Of a stretch of 64,000 nucleotides of DNA, positions 23,640 to 35,039 are shown in pieces. The notes beneath the pieces were generated by a model that ran no database searches, was not told the DNA's origin, and saw only the letters and a list, made by a program, of their open reading frames with translations. Origin of the DNA: Cristatella mucedo (Eukaryota > Bryozoa > Phylactolaemata > Cristatellidae); assembly GCA_009760855.2 (NCBI GenBank), contig WPIO01000061.1, positions 1,553,501 through 1,617,500 on the forward strand. The letters run 5' to 3'. The first letter of the stretch is position 1. Each line of letters opens with the position of its first letter. The position numbers were made by a program, and so were the translations under genes.

Positions 23640-25330
23640 AATAACATATTTGTATAGCGTTCTCAGAGAACTGAATCTCTTTCTAGGCACTTTACAGATG
23701 CTTTATAGAAAGCATTACCAAATGATTGGTGGTAACATCCGTAAGCAGCAGGCACACTGTAAGCAGGTATTTGCACATTAAAGACGAACAAAAAGAACAT
23801 CCAAAGGCTGTAATAAAAGCTGCGTTTTAAGCTTCTTTTTAAATGTCGTGGCAGTTGATGTTGTGACGCGTGTCCGTATTGAGTTTCAGAATTTGGTAGC
23901 GTGGAGCTGTCGAAACTAAATGGAAAGTCTCCAACAGTTTTGAGGTTCATACGAGGTGTAGCTAAGCGATTCGAGTCAGAACAGCGAGTTGTACAATTCT
24001 TCGCCTAGTGGGGGAATAGTTCTTATAAGTAGGCTGGAGTCAAAGAATGAAGGACCTGAAAGTAAGTGACAGAACCTTGAAGTCGATGCGATGCTTGATT
24101 GGGAACTAGTGCTTGTCGGCGAGAAGTGGTGTGATGTGGCAACTGTGACGCTCACAACAGACGAGCCTAGCTGCAGAGTTTTTGTCCCAAATAAGCTCCT
24201 GCTTGCACAGGCCGGCAGACCTGCAAGCAGTCAGTTACAGAAGTCAAGACGAGATGTCACAAGTGCATGGACCAATTTAGATGTGGTATTCCTGTCTAAG
24301 CAAGCCCTAATTTTAGCAATGTTATGTAGCTGAAGATAGGCCGACTTGACTGTGGAGCTGATGTGGTCGTCCAATGAAAGGTCGCTTTGGAGCAGGACCC
24401 CAGATTACGTGCGGATTCAACAGAAGATAAGCTAGCGGAGCCAATTTCGAGCATTGGGTCTTCCGATTTCCGAATCACACTTGGTTTGCCCTTAACTAAT
24501 AGTTTCGTTTTTTCGTCATTCAATTTAGGAAAGCTTGCTGCCATCCATGTGAGGGTGCCATCAATAAATGCAGCAAGCGAGTATAGTGAATTCGACGTGC
24601 TCGAGGGCTGGGAGGGATTAAGAAAGGTACAGCTGAGTGTCATCTGCATAGAAGTGAAAGCCTAGATTGTGCTTTGCAATCACATCGGCAAGAGGGAGAG
24701 TATAAGCAGTGAAAAAAAGTGGACCGAGCGCAGAGCCCGTAGGTACCCTATACTTACGTGGTTCATCGGATGATCTTTCAAATCAATACTCAAGAGTCTC
24801 CCACCGTGATAGGACCTTAACCATTGCAATGCAGTGTCAGTGATGCCCAGGCGAGATTCGAGACTCTCAAGAAGGACTTTGTGATAAATAACATCGAAAG
24901 CTGCTGAGAGATTAAGCAGAACAATCAGAGAGACTTTACCCAAGTCTGCATTCCCGAGAAGGTCGCTATATAACCTAAGCAATGTTGACTCTGTGGAGTG
25001 ATAAGCTCTAAACCCAGACTGGAACTTGCTAGTTTTGAGGTTTCAATATAAGATTTTAGTTGGTCTGCCACAACTCGTTTCAGTGTCTTTGATGGGAACG
25101 GGAAGAGAGAGATTGGAGGAAGCTGCTTAAATCCTCTTGGTCTTGCGCTGCTTTCTTTATCAGTGGCCTAACAGCCTCTTTCAAAGGTGCCCGAGCATGA
25201 CGTGAGACTAAGGACACGTTGATTCTGTTAGTTATGCATAGCAGCAGCAGATCTGTACTTAAAGATTCGTGCTTGGAGATCTTGTGCCCGGAGATCTGTG
25301 CTTGGTCTTTCATATTTTCACAATTTATTC
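23640..25330 (-). mobile_element. LINE-A copy, RT to 3' tail
   Basis: Tail at 23640-23700 and RT traces upstream: LLNLSAAFDVIYHKVLLESL (RT domain 3) and TALQWLRSYHGG near 24980-24800, then MLEIGSASLSSVESARNLGS near 24550. Stops and frameshifts throughout. Confidence 0.8.
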
Positions 25331-25639
25331 TTTGCCTCTTACCTTCTTAGAAACTTACCGGTTACAGCCAAACCTAACGTCACTTAAAAAATTAAAAAGC
25401 TTAGCCATCCAATGGGTGCAGGCCAAAATATCACCTTTATCATCTGCATGCAATCTGGATGGCTGGTTACAAAATTACCTTTCACTAAATGACAAAATCT
25501 GTGCCTCAACCAGGTCTACTTCCGGTTACATAGCATTTCAAAAAGTTTGGGCTTGATTGGACAAGGATCACAACAAAGCTGGTCCATTAATTTGATACAC
25601 CCTGTTTGGTCTTCTTCAACTAAATGATTCGAGATCTTT

Positions 25640-25960
25640 TGATTTCTGCCCTAAGACATTTGTAGTCGGTGCAAACCCATCAACTAAGCTTGTCTGTCAT
25701 TAACATTTAGTCTATCATGTTCTAAAACTCCTCGCCGATCTGTAGGCGCTCTCTTCAAGATCTTGTCGACTTCCCAGCTATTTCACTCGCTTTTAGATCC
25801 TTTCATTCAAATGCTCCATTCTACCTTTCTGAAATACTTCCTATTTGGGGTTCGAACTGTACAACCCTCTTCTCCCGATTCGCGTCGTTGAGCTATTCCT
25901 TTAATCAACACGGTACTTACACATCATTCCAGCCATCTCGCGTGTATAATGGTTCTTAGT
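25640..25960 (+). mobile_element. LINE-A C-terminal fragment
   Basis: The plus strand shows TKLVCH, then LLADL, then SFKCSILPF-like residues in shifting frames, matching the 'ARLVC..ITPLLADLHWLP..RSFHxxAPxYLSEL' block. Confidence 0.5.
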
Positions 25961-25999
25961 TCTCATTGACGAGCTTCTAGAAATGGCACAGAGTTGATC

Positions 26000-26875
26000 A
26001 TGTGTCTGTCTACCACCGTTTACTGTCATGGTCAGAGTCCAGAAACGGTCTGTGTGTTGAAGAAAGGGAAATGCTTTTTTTTCAAGGCAATTGTCTGTTC
26101 ATTCCGCAGCATTGGTCGCTAATACATGATACCTTATTGGTCTTCGATTGTCTCCAGGTCGTTGGTTGTCTTTGCAATTGCCTATACGACTGGTTTGGGC
26201 TCTGGAGGCTGCAATGATGAGTGCTGGCAGAGGGACGGCAAACCTCATTTTCATCATCTATGATGACAGCTTGAACCCGAGCTCCTCCAGAAAGATATAT
26301 TGACAGTATTGGCAACTATTTATGACGGTTATGGGCATTTTGAGATCAAGGTATGTGCTAGCAGCTGGTTGGGCTATAAGCTGGCAACTTTGACTGTGCT
26401 TCCTGAACAGCTAGGCTTTCCACCTTTGAGATGCTACAGCTTGGCCAATTAGGCCACATCAACTTGAAATTTGGAATATATGCTCTGGTCAACTTGTTTG
26501 TTGTTAATGTCTCTCAGTTTAGTTGGACGTCAAGTAAGTACAGCACCAATTACCTTCAATGTCACATGATCGGCATTTTCCTTTTCCATTTGATTTGTAA
26601 ACGTACATTTTTTTATTCACTTTTTTGGAAAAAAATTGCTGTCAAAATAGTTTTCTGCATCTTTTGAGAGATTTGACATATTTCTACAATGCATGCATAG
26701 TAATTAATCTGTTGGATATATACGGAAGCGATGTTTTGCTAATGTCGGCTGAAAATTTAACCTTTACAGGTCATCAGGAGATCGAATTGACACTATGGTT
26801 GTATCAAAAGATAGATAATGTTGCCCTTGTTGCTTCTGTCAATTTGCATAACGGTCGTTCGATTAGTATTTGAGA
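26000..26875. other. No gene recognised
   Basis: AT-rich sequence, frames short, no LINE signature. Confidence 0.55.
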
Positions 26876-26939
26876 AATATCAATAAGTGTGCTGACAGGG
26901 AGATAACTCCTACAGGGGTGGGGCGGCATAACTCCCTAC

Positions 26940-27262
26940 CCCTATGATTCCCCCCCCATAGAGACCTTGGCTTCAGTTCGTTTGCTTCTAAAGCCCGGAA
27001 TCTAATACTAGCGACTGACGTCACGATATTCCCCGACTTGAAATTTAAAAAGGAGCTAAAGACCCATTTGTTGCTCACACCATTTGCTCTGTTTTGCGAA
27101 TTACTTTTATGGGGTTATGCTTGCTGAATATGTTCATGTTAAAAATAAGTTACTGATGCTTTCTTTTAAGCACATGTAAAGTGCCAATACAAGATTTAGT
27201 TTTCTAAGGAAGCCTTACACATGCGTTGCTATTATTATTACTATTAATATTATCATTATTAC
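26940..27262 (+). mobile_element. LINE-A 3' end
   Basis: Plus-strand ORF2 end, 3' UTR and the tail AAAGTGCCAATACAAGATTT...GGAAGCCTTACA followed by (ATT)n. Confidence 0.65.
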
Positions 27263-27269
27263 TGATGCT

Positions 27270-28940
27270 CTATGCAATTACACCATACCTTAGCACGAAG
27301 GCACAGGAAAGTTGGGGCGTAGGCCCCCTTTAGGCTTTAATGATGACAGCCTATGAGAAAGTCAATGTATGGTTCCATTAGCTTAATATTGGTATTTAAT
27401 GGCTACGAACGGCAATAGCAGCGTTTGGCGTACCTGATTGGCGGCTGTTGCAAAGTAAGCACCGAAAATTATTAAGACTAGAATGGACAAGCAAGTGTGC
27501 TACATATAATGTAAGAACAGCCGACGAGCTTCTGTTGGGCCCTCAGGACAACTTCGTGTGCGTTTTTGTCGTGTAAAACCATCAGCGCCTAGCAACTGAC
27601 TCTGAACGGTTGCACGGTGTGCGACATTCAGTTACGAGCAAAAGCAGTTGGAACAACAATTGCAGTTACTGAACGACAATTTATTTGTTCCCCAATTGCG
27701 AGTGAACTGTAGACCACTTTAACCTATGTCCATCTGCTTGCACACACACACGCGAGCGCGAGCGCGCGCGCACGCGCGCACACACACACACACATATATA
27801 AAACGGATTTATTCCAAAGCAACATAGCAGGCTATATCCTCGATAGGGCTCATAGCGCTCCTCATACGATCGAAACACTCGGCAGTGGCCCAAGCGGACA
27901 CAAGCCACGGCCACAGTGCCCAAGTAACACCATATTAACTCTACAGTGTGACCACGACTTCTATAGCTTTGGGATATAGGCGACTGCCTGAAAAAATCTA
28001 ATGCCCAGTCAAATTAAGCATATCGACGAGTCCAAATAACTAATTCCCCCACTCCCCCTCCTGTGTAGAATCCCCACAATGGTAGGGCCTTGAGGATAGT
28101 TGATCTAAAACGCTTAATTAAAAGTGCATAATGATATTGTGGTGAATAATGTCAAAGCGTTTGGCCTGCGGAGTGAGGTGCTACATGCGTTGCTTCTTCA
28201 TCTGTAGCATTTGTATGCCAATTACACGATGTATAATTGCATTCATTAGGTAGTAAAATGTTTGCCTGTAGATTATTCGGCAATGAAGGCTGTGCAACTG
28301 TTTGGCTAGGTTTCCCTTTGAAGATCGACCCATGAGGTTGTGACAGTGCAATGCTACATCTGAGCGAACGAGTAACATAATTGTAAAAATTACATAACCC
28401 AAGAGATCTTTTAGGACTTGAAATGGTCGACTGAGATTAGGCGCTGATTAGATAAGTGATCAATGTAAATGCTGCCTGCCGATGGAGCTTGACGTTCTTG
28501 ATGAGTAGCTCGCTTTTTTCTTTCACTGCACTTGTACCTTTGCCTGTATGTATAATTATTTGCTTGCCTTGTAGGTTATATACTTTATTATAGACTATTT
28601 TGCTTTCCGAATTTTAGCATTCTTCGTCCATTGCTGGCCTTCCAAAGCTGCTAATTCGAGACCTCGAGCCAGTAGCCAGCATCTAGTCTGACTTGATGGC
28701 TTTCGAGGTTCCGCCTAACATTCTACACCACTATAGACAAGATCAGAGTCCATCCCTAACGTTGCAGCATCTCATCTGGACTTCTGTCCCTAAATAACAT
28801 CAACACAGGACTCCTGTCGCCCAATTCCATGCACTACCTCAATGTCTACATTTAAAGAGGCCACGAGCGACCTAATTCAAATTGGCTTTATCGTGGCTTA
28901 TTCTGAGAAAGTTTTCCAAGTTCCACCGGTAAGAAAATAC
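27270..28940. other. No gene recognised
   Basis: Contains the CA/CG microsatellite at 27.74 kb and otherwise unique low-coding DNA. Confidence 0.55.
27738..27796. repeat. (CA)/(CG) microsatellite
   Basis: Alternating purine-pyrimidine run with a GCGCGC core, Z-DNA-prone. Confidence 0.85.
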
Positions 28941-28944
28941 GCTA

Positions 28945-29310
28945 CAATAAAGCTGAGAGCTTGAAGTGCTAAAATGCACGAAGCGATCAACGCACTAGTG
29001 CAGCTGTGTGCCATTTGCATACAAATGTAAGCCATGATGGTACTTGGCGATTACAACAGCAATAGAGATTAGATTGTCAACACAAGTAGACGTTGAGCAG
29101 ATCCCAATGGTATCCCATACCTAACCATTCTAGTGCAGTGCTAGTGAAAGAGTTGGTAAACGATGAGGCATCAGCAAGTGCAATGAAATCCAGCAGGACT
29201 AGCTGAGAGACCCTAAATAAGCCAACATTGCCGAGAAGCTCATTATAAACTCGCAACAGTGCTGATTCTGTGGAGTGGATTTGCTCTAAAACTTGACTGG
29301 GGCATAGCTG
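28945..29310 (-). mobile_element. LINE-A RT fragment
   Basis: Minus-strand trace of the RT palm region, corresponding to the segments at about 24.6-25.0 kb. No tail is present. Confidence 0.55.
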
Positions 29311-29490
29311 TCGAGATGCAGCAGACGAACGTTTGGTGGCATTTACAGGCCCAGGTCAGCAACTGAGGCCTCTGAGCCCACTTTCTCACGTTCCATCGCG
29401 AGTTGTTTATTCAAAGGCATCAGGCAGGTCTGAAGCAGGTGAACGTCATTCAAGATGTCAGGCTTTCTGGCAGTATCACTCATCTAATAG

Positions 29491-30766
29491 TTACCAGCGA
29501 TCGTTGTCAGAAAGTAGGAAATGCCCTACAGCTGCCAGTTCCCCAGTGATCGGGACTGCCTTCAGCAACAGGACATTGCTAAGTACCTCCAAGACCTAAG
29601 AAATTAAGGAAGACACCCACCGTGCGGTAGTGAGCCGGAAGTGATACACTACGAGTCGAGCCTTGGCCGGTCACTACACTGTTGACACAGGAGCCTTTTC
29701 GAGGGGGACACATGGACTGAACCAGAGAGCTGCCAGCTGACCGTCGCAGTATGACAGCAGACAAGTGCTGCTGGACTGGGAAGCCGTTGCCGTACTGTAC
29801 CCTTCCGGCTTCACATCGATACAGCTGCAGTGGAGGCTGCTTCATATCTGCTGCTGATCTTAAGCAAGCATCTCTAATGCATTGCATAGTATGCCATACA
29901 TCACTTCCTAAGCACATAGTAGACGATAGTTCGAGCATATTAAAACAAGGCAGATCACTTCTATCGCTAGAAAAGCACAATTCGTGTCCCATTAGTCAAA
30001 GGCTCTTCCAAGTGATGCTTCTATGTGAGATGCATCTAGATCAATCGCAACATATCAGCCTAAACGACACCAATGCCATTTCACAGCTGCATTAAACAGG
30101 TGCTCGAATATGCACAAAACCAAAGCCAAGGTAGCATACCTGGCCGAATGAGGACATAATTGCATATAATAATAATACATTTGATATAGCGCCCTCAGAG
30201 AGCTCAATCTCTTTCTAGGCACTTTACATTTGCTGCAAAGGTAGCACGATCGAATGGGTAGTGGTAGCATGCTCAATAAACAACAAGAATAGCATGGTTA
30301 GGGGTGACATCTCCGAGTACTTCAGCAGTGAGGGTGCTGAGCGCACTTCAGCCGTGTATGAATCTGTATACCATCGCTCCTGCCAAAGAACCTCGGCACA
30401 ATTGTATAAGTGGATGTCCAATAATTCCTGCATGAGTAGTGACGGTATAGTTCTGATCACTAACAAATTTTACATACATCAACACTGCCTAGGGTGACTG
30501 AGCTCACATGGGCGCTGATGCTGATTGCAGCTGCAGTCAGTAAGACGGATGCCACTGAGCTGTCAAGAATCTTGCAGCCCATAGTAACTGCAACACTGCG
30601 TAATGTATCCCCACCAACTTGCAAAGCCGCGTGGTTGCCCAACCGAATCTTAACGAGCGACTGCAGATGCACTCGCACATGCGAAAACCACCGAACGGCA
30701 ACGAAAGCACTTGCTAGAAAAGAGACAAGCTCACGAATACTGCACTCTGGTGGCCTTTCGAATCGA
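29491..30766 (-). CDS. Candidate 3' part of an unknown minus-strand gene (three exons)
   Basis: Exon a, 30766-30508: acceptor GAGTGCAG, 86 codons with RELVSFLASAFVAVRWF and LQSLVKIRLGNHAALQVGG, donor CAT|GTGAGC, phase 0. Exon b, 29824-29621: acceptor CACTGCAG, 68 codons with LYRCEAGRVQYGNGFPVQQH and SLPAHYRT, donor ACG|GTGGGT, phase 0. Exon c, 29559-29491: acceptor TGAAG, 22 codons AVPITGELAAVGHFLLSDND... then TAA. All joins keep frame. The hydrophobic stretches in exon a look like packed helices rather than a clean membrane span. I do not recognise the family. Exon c has a weak acceptor and could be misplaced. Upstream exons would lie towards 31-32 kb but are not resolved. Confidence 0.4.
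30165..30312 (-). mobile_element. LINE-A 3' tail fragment
   Basis: (AAT)n then GCGCCCTCAGAGAGCTCAAT, TTTCTAGGCACTTTACATTT and the adjoining 3' UTR block (GCACGATCGAATGG). It lies between exons a and b of the candidate minus-strand gene. Confidence 0.75.
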
Positions 30767-31646
30767 CTGCACTCAGTGAGCCAAGTAGTGCAGCAGTGAG
30801 GGTACCGACAGCACTTCAGCAGCCGATCACACGTTCTAGTACTCTGAAAGCTGGGTATTAGGTGACCAGTACGCGAGTGTGTGTGCTGGCTTGTCACAGT
30901 TGGCCGGCATGCATTACATAATTGACCTCTACTCATGTCATTTAGCTCAGTCTATACCGTCGGGCTATTCTTTCAGTACATCAGCTGCTACCGAGATACT
31001 CAGTGCAACAGACTCAAAAGAGGTCACCGAGTGCAAGGGCGAACGCCTAGCTTACCCTAGGCCTCTCCTTCTCAAGTAGGAGACACTCAGCACTGGGCAC
31101 AACCTCACCATTCTCCCTAGGATTCCCTCTCAGATGATCATAGGTGGCAAGCAAAAGATCGCTGATGTATTCACACGTGTGCCTCCATTGACGACCACTT
31201 CAGAGGGAATGCAACGACAACGAGCTTGGCATCCGGAGCCTATTCATAGGGCGATCTCTTTCAGGCTGCAGACACGCTGGGGTAACAGCCTGCTGCTGCT
31301 GGCGTCTGCCCAACGCTGTGCTGCATCGATTGCAATGCGTCAGCACGAGCATAACAGACGAAAAACTGCAAAAGGCTGGAGCACGACTAACGCTGAAACT
31401 CTCAACCCTGTCCGAAGGTCTATGCAGGTCTTGCCCACTGAAGGTGGAATCGAAGGTATGCAAAATACAGAGCACCCGGTTCCACTGAGATCCTAAGGAC
31501 GATTGCTGATCTCAGGGCTCTCTGCGGATTTCTCTCTCTTCATAGGAATGATAATCCGAGAAGGTAGGTTGCGTCTTAAGGCCGAATTCAAATGCCGAGT
31601 AAGCTGTCGTCAACAAGGGTTTTATGGCTGCTCTGGTAATGATAGT

Positions 31647-31805
31647 AATAATAATAATAATACATTTGATATAGCACATTTTTGCACTCAATCACTTTCT
31701 AGGCAGTTTACATTTGCTGCAAAGGAAGCACGATCGAATGGTTAGTGTCAGCATGCTCAATGGCAACAAGCATAGCCTGGTTAGGGGTGACATGCACAGG
31801 GTGCA
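31647..31805 (-). mobile_element. LINE-A 3' tail fragment
   Basis: Same block as 30165-30312, about 80-90% alike by eye (TTTCTAGGCAGTTTACATTT; GCACGATCGAATGGTTAG). Confidence 0.75.
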
Positions 31806-32031
31806 CGGGCTGTCATGCCCATGCACTATACTGCACAATGATTGCCAGCCGGGCAGATCTAAAGGATGGGAGAAGGAAGATGTGGAGGCTCAGAAGCTAC
31901 GACTAGATATCGTAGCATTTGTGCTTAGCTTTTACAAGTTAATCTTAATACACTTTTTCATTTTAACTTATGTATTTTTCGATGACCTGCAGCTGGAAGT
32001 GGCCACAGTACCAAATTGATCGAGGGAGTGG

Positions 32032-32745
32032 TCATAGCACCAAATTCTGTTCGACAATATTTCTTACGGACACGGCGCACCGAACTTCACCGCACAGCTT
32101 AAACTTATCGCTAATCGTCTCCATCCAGTGGGCCAGGCTTGGCCGCAAGCAGTCTGCCAGCTCCGATGGATAGCTGAACGCGCACACCGGACAGCCGCCG
32201 CCGACCGCGAGCTCGCTGACGACCAGCTCGACGCCGGCAAGGCAATGATCGTCGGTCGTCGTGTAGTAGACGACCGGATATCCAAGCATGAGGCCGAACA
32301 CGGTCGGAGCGCACCAGCCGGGCGACCAGGGCAAGGTGTGGCACACCTCGCCTTCGGGAATGGCGTCCAAGCAGGCAAGCAGCTCCGTGGTATGAAAGCC
32401 GATGTCGGCGGCCACCGACGGTCGGGCCAGGTACGGCGACACGTCCACGAACGCGTCCAGACGCGCGTTCGCCGCTCGGCACAGGAGCCACTGCTTGAGA
32501 GACGGCACGTCGACGAGGAACGCGTCGGCGCAGACTGCGAGCACGTGGAGCCGCGGCTGGCCTGGCGACGCGCGAACGGCGCTCACCAGCTTGCACAGCT
32601 CGGCGAGCGAATGGCCGCCAAAGTCCCACAGCACGGCCGGCCTGAGGCCGCGAGCCAAAACGAAAAGGTTCGCCACAGCGACTTGCCGCTGCCGTCCCCT
32701 CCACCGGGGAAAGCAGGTCTTTACGGCGGAATCGATTGCCTCCAT
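32032..32745 (-). CDS. C1orf74: UPF0739 / C1orf74-like protein (DUF4504), intronless
   Basis: 237-aa protein of unknown biochemical function. Family-like features are an N-terminal helix followed by VLARGLRPAVLWDFGG (residues about 29-44), VDVSPYLARPSV in the middle, then PTVFGLMLGYPVVYY, and a C-terminal FSYPSELADCL...LAHWMETISDKF block. The spacing of 'GLRPALL.D.G', 'GLLLGYPV.Y' and 'FS.P..L....W' is as I recall for UPF0739, which is also encoded by a single coding exon in vertebrates. An in-frame TAG lies four codons before this ATG, supporting the start. The gene is GC-rich, so both strands carry long overlapping reading frames, but only this one shows a family pattern. It is flanked by LINE tails. 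No signal peptide or membrane segment is apparent. Confidence 0.68.
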   Translation of the reverse strand: MEAIDSAVKTCFPRWRGRQRQVAVANLFVLARGLRPAVLWDFGGHSLAELCKLVSAVRASPGQPRLHVLAVCADAFLVDVPSLKQWLLCRAANARLDAFVDVSPYLARPSVAADIGFHTTELLACLDAIPEGEVCHTLPWSPGWCAPTVFGLMLGYPVVYYTTTDDHCLAGVELVVSELAVGGGCPVCAFSYPSELADCLRPSLAHWMETISDKFKLCGEVRCAVSVRNIVEQNLVL

Positions 32746-33144
32746 TAGCCAGCCATGCTACGAGATGCTCGCGAGCGACGAAAAGCGGGCAGCAGCGCCG
32801 CGTCCGCACGCGCACCCGCCGCCGCGCGCCAGGCTAATCGAGCTCCCGCACGCGCCAGCGGAGGCGGCGGAAGTGATAAGAGTCGTAGGAGTAGGCTCCC
32901 CTAACCGGATGTAGGCCGGTCAGCCTGGAGGCATTGAGTAGGTCAGTGACCTGTCGGCTGAGTTGCAGAAGTTGCTGAGTTGCTCGAGCTGAAAGGAGAG
33001 CGATTGTCTCTTGTTGGGCGCTAATGAACACTATCCATCCGGATGAAATAGAAGGGCATTGCTTATCTTTATTTGCAGAGGCTACGCGCCTTTCACGACC
33101 GAGATCGTGGGCTCAAGCCCCGAATAAGATAAAAAAGAATACTA

Positions 33145-33968
33145 GCTGACTTAACAGCCTCACCTGCATAGCAACAGAAGCGTCTTAACGGCTATGGCTA
33201 CCGCTTGCAATGGCAATAAAGATCTACCGGCCTGTGCACTCAGACGCTTACAGCTGGCGAACGACTTTGCAGCTGGACATGTCTGTCGTGAGCTTCGAAA
33301 TTGACATATCGCACCACTTCTCGCCGACCTGCACTGGCTCCCAGTCAAGCAACGGATCGACTTCAAGGTTTTTGTCACTCAATTTTAGGTCCCTTCACTT
33401 GTTGGCTCCAGCATCAATATCAGATCTACTGCATCACCAGGCCAAGCATAGTACCGCCGGCTTTTCGGAGTCTAACTGTTTAACCATATCTCGTGCACTC
33501 CTCAAATCCTTTGGAGGCCGTGCATTTAGTTCGCGCGCTCCCAAAGCCTGGAACTCACTCCTTACTTGCGTCACGACATCGTCTAACTGGTCCAAATTTA
33601 AACAGAAACTAAAAACGGAGCTGTCTATGACAGCGTGTAGTGGGTCCCCGTGATTCGTCTTTTATGAGCGTATGCGTGCTGCTACTGTGAATGCTGTCAC
33701 TAACCACACTTGCATGCTGACCCTGTACATATAACCCCTAGCGATATTATTCTTGTTGTTTATTGAGCATATTACCACTCATCATTCGATCGTGCTTCCT
33801 TTGTAGCAAATGTAAAGTGCATAGAAAGAGGTCGAGTTCTCTGAGAGCGCTATATAAAATGCATTATTATCATTATTAAAGGATCGCCCACTGAAGAATT
33901 TGAACTAACGACCTCGGTCGTGAAGAGCGATCACCTTACTTCTGGCTGGTGCTATGACTGCCCCAGTG
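33145..33968 (-). mobile_element. tRNA-derived SINE, second family, split by LINE-A
   Basis: The tail and core half lies at 33145-33224 and the tRNA-head half at 33877-33968, both on the minus strand, separated by the 652-bp LINE-A. The halves join in the middle of the conserved AATAAAG/GATCGCCCAC region. Confidence 0.75.
33225..33876 (+). mobile_element. LINE-A 5'-truncated insertion nested in a SINE
   Basis: 652-bp plus-strand copy: ORF2 C-terminus (LLKSFGGRAFSSRAPKAWNS and TELSMTACSGSP), 3' UTR, hairpin tail and an (ATT)-rich end. It is bordered by TAAAGATC (33217-33224) and TAAAGGATC (33877-33885), a likely target-site duplication, and by the two halves of a tRNA-SINE. This fixes the 5' truncation point and 3' terminus of LINE-A. 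Confidence 0.82.
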
Positions 33969-33999
33969 TTGCGACGCCCTGCGATTATTGACTGGGAGT

Positions 34000-34960
34000 T
34001 TGACAGCTGAACTGCAATCACGAAATATGAGCTTGGCCGCTGAATCAATACTGAGCCGTTTATAAAATAGCCACGATGAGCAGACGCTTATGAGCAGCGT
34101 GGTTTATGGTTATGTTCGAACGAGATTGTTGTTTGACTAATGACCGCGCCATTTTATAAGGCACGGGCGTGCCTGCAGTCGCCCTCTTGGAGTAACGGTC
34201 TGTCGGTCGGTGAGTCCTAGTGCTGAGCTAAGCCATGCCCGTAAGCCTTCAAACAAGTCGGTTGGAAAGTAACCTGCTGTATTCGCCGTAATATACAGGG
34301 TATTTTTTTCTGTGTTTTCTTATTCGGTGACGCTGTTAGCGCTGCTCGAAGAACATCGAGCGCTGTGCAGCTATCGTTGGCGTGTTGCGAGCGTCAGGTC
34401 TTTTGCACATTGCTCTCGCTGTGCCGCTTCCTGATAAAACAGTGAGCGTCGCACGGTCATAGCAACGTGAAGCGCCTGGATAGAGATTAAGCTAAGTTAT
34501 CTTAGAGCGCTACCATATACACGAAATGTGCTTACAAATGTTTAGATACAGGTGCCATCAGCGATATGAGAACGTACTTAATTAGCAACTTGTCATACGA
34601 CTAAAATGATAGCTATACCCATATTTACTAGCTTTCACAAAGTGGAAGCCATTCGTACGAATCGATCGGCGTGGTAGGAGCAACCGAAAGATAATTACTT
34701 ACCCTAATAACTCCTTAATGACGTAAATTTGCGAAATGTTGATACCTAGGTGCGTTTTCAATTATTTCGTAGTCACTGTTTCACCACAACTGCTGCGATG
34801 CAGACTTTGAAAATAGATGCAGCTCGCTCTCGGGGTATTTAATTCGGGTGGCTTATTACACACAACTTCGCCTGGGGCAGTTGTAGTGTAGGAATATGCA
34901 AGTTCGTTGTTTGGCTATTTCATAAAACGCTGCCAAGCGCTGTGCCAATTTTCAAAGAAT
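34000..34960. other. No gene recognised
   Basis: Only the isolated hairpin tail at 34455-34530 is identifiable. Confidence 0.55.
34455..34530 (+). mobile_element. LINE-A/SINE-type hairpin tail
   Basis: Isolated tail GTGAAGCGCCTGGATAGAGA...AGAGCGCTACCA. Its wording is nearer the SINE version than the LINE-A version, but no tRNA head is visible upstream. Confidence 0.5.
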
Positions 34961-35039
34961 TTTGGAGCCTAAATTTGAACTCATGCCCTGGGCCTTGATC
35001 GGACGACCGACTGATATCTCAACCAAGAGCACGGAATGC

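Noticed and set aside
32111-32815. Long minus-strand frame overlapping the C1orf74-like gene (234 codons), and plus-strand frames of similar length
   Set aside because: Arg/Pro-rich composition expected from a GC-rich gene read out of frame. Only the 32745-32032 frame matches a family.
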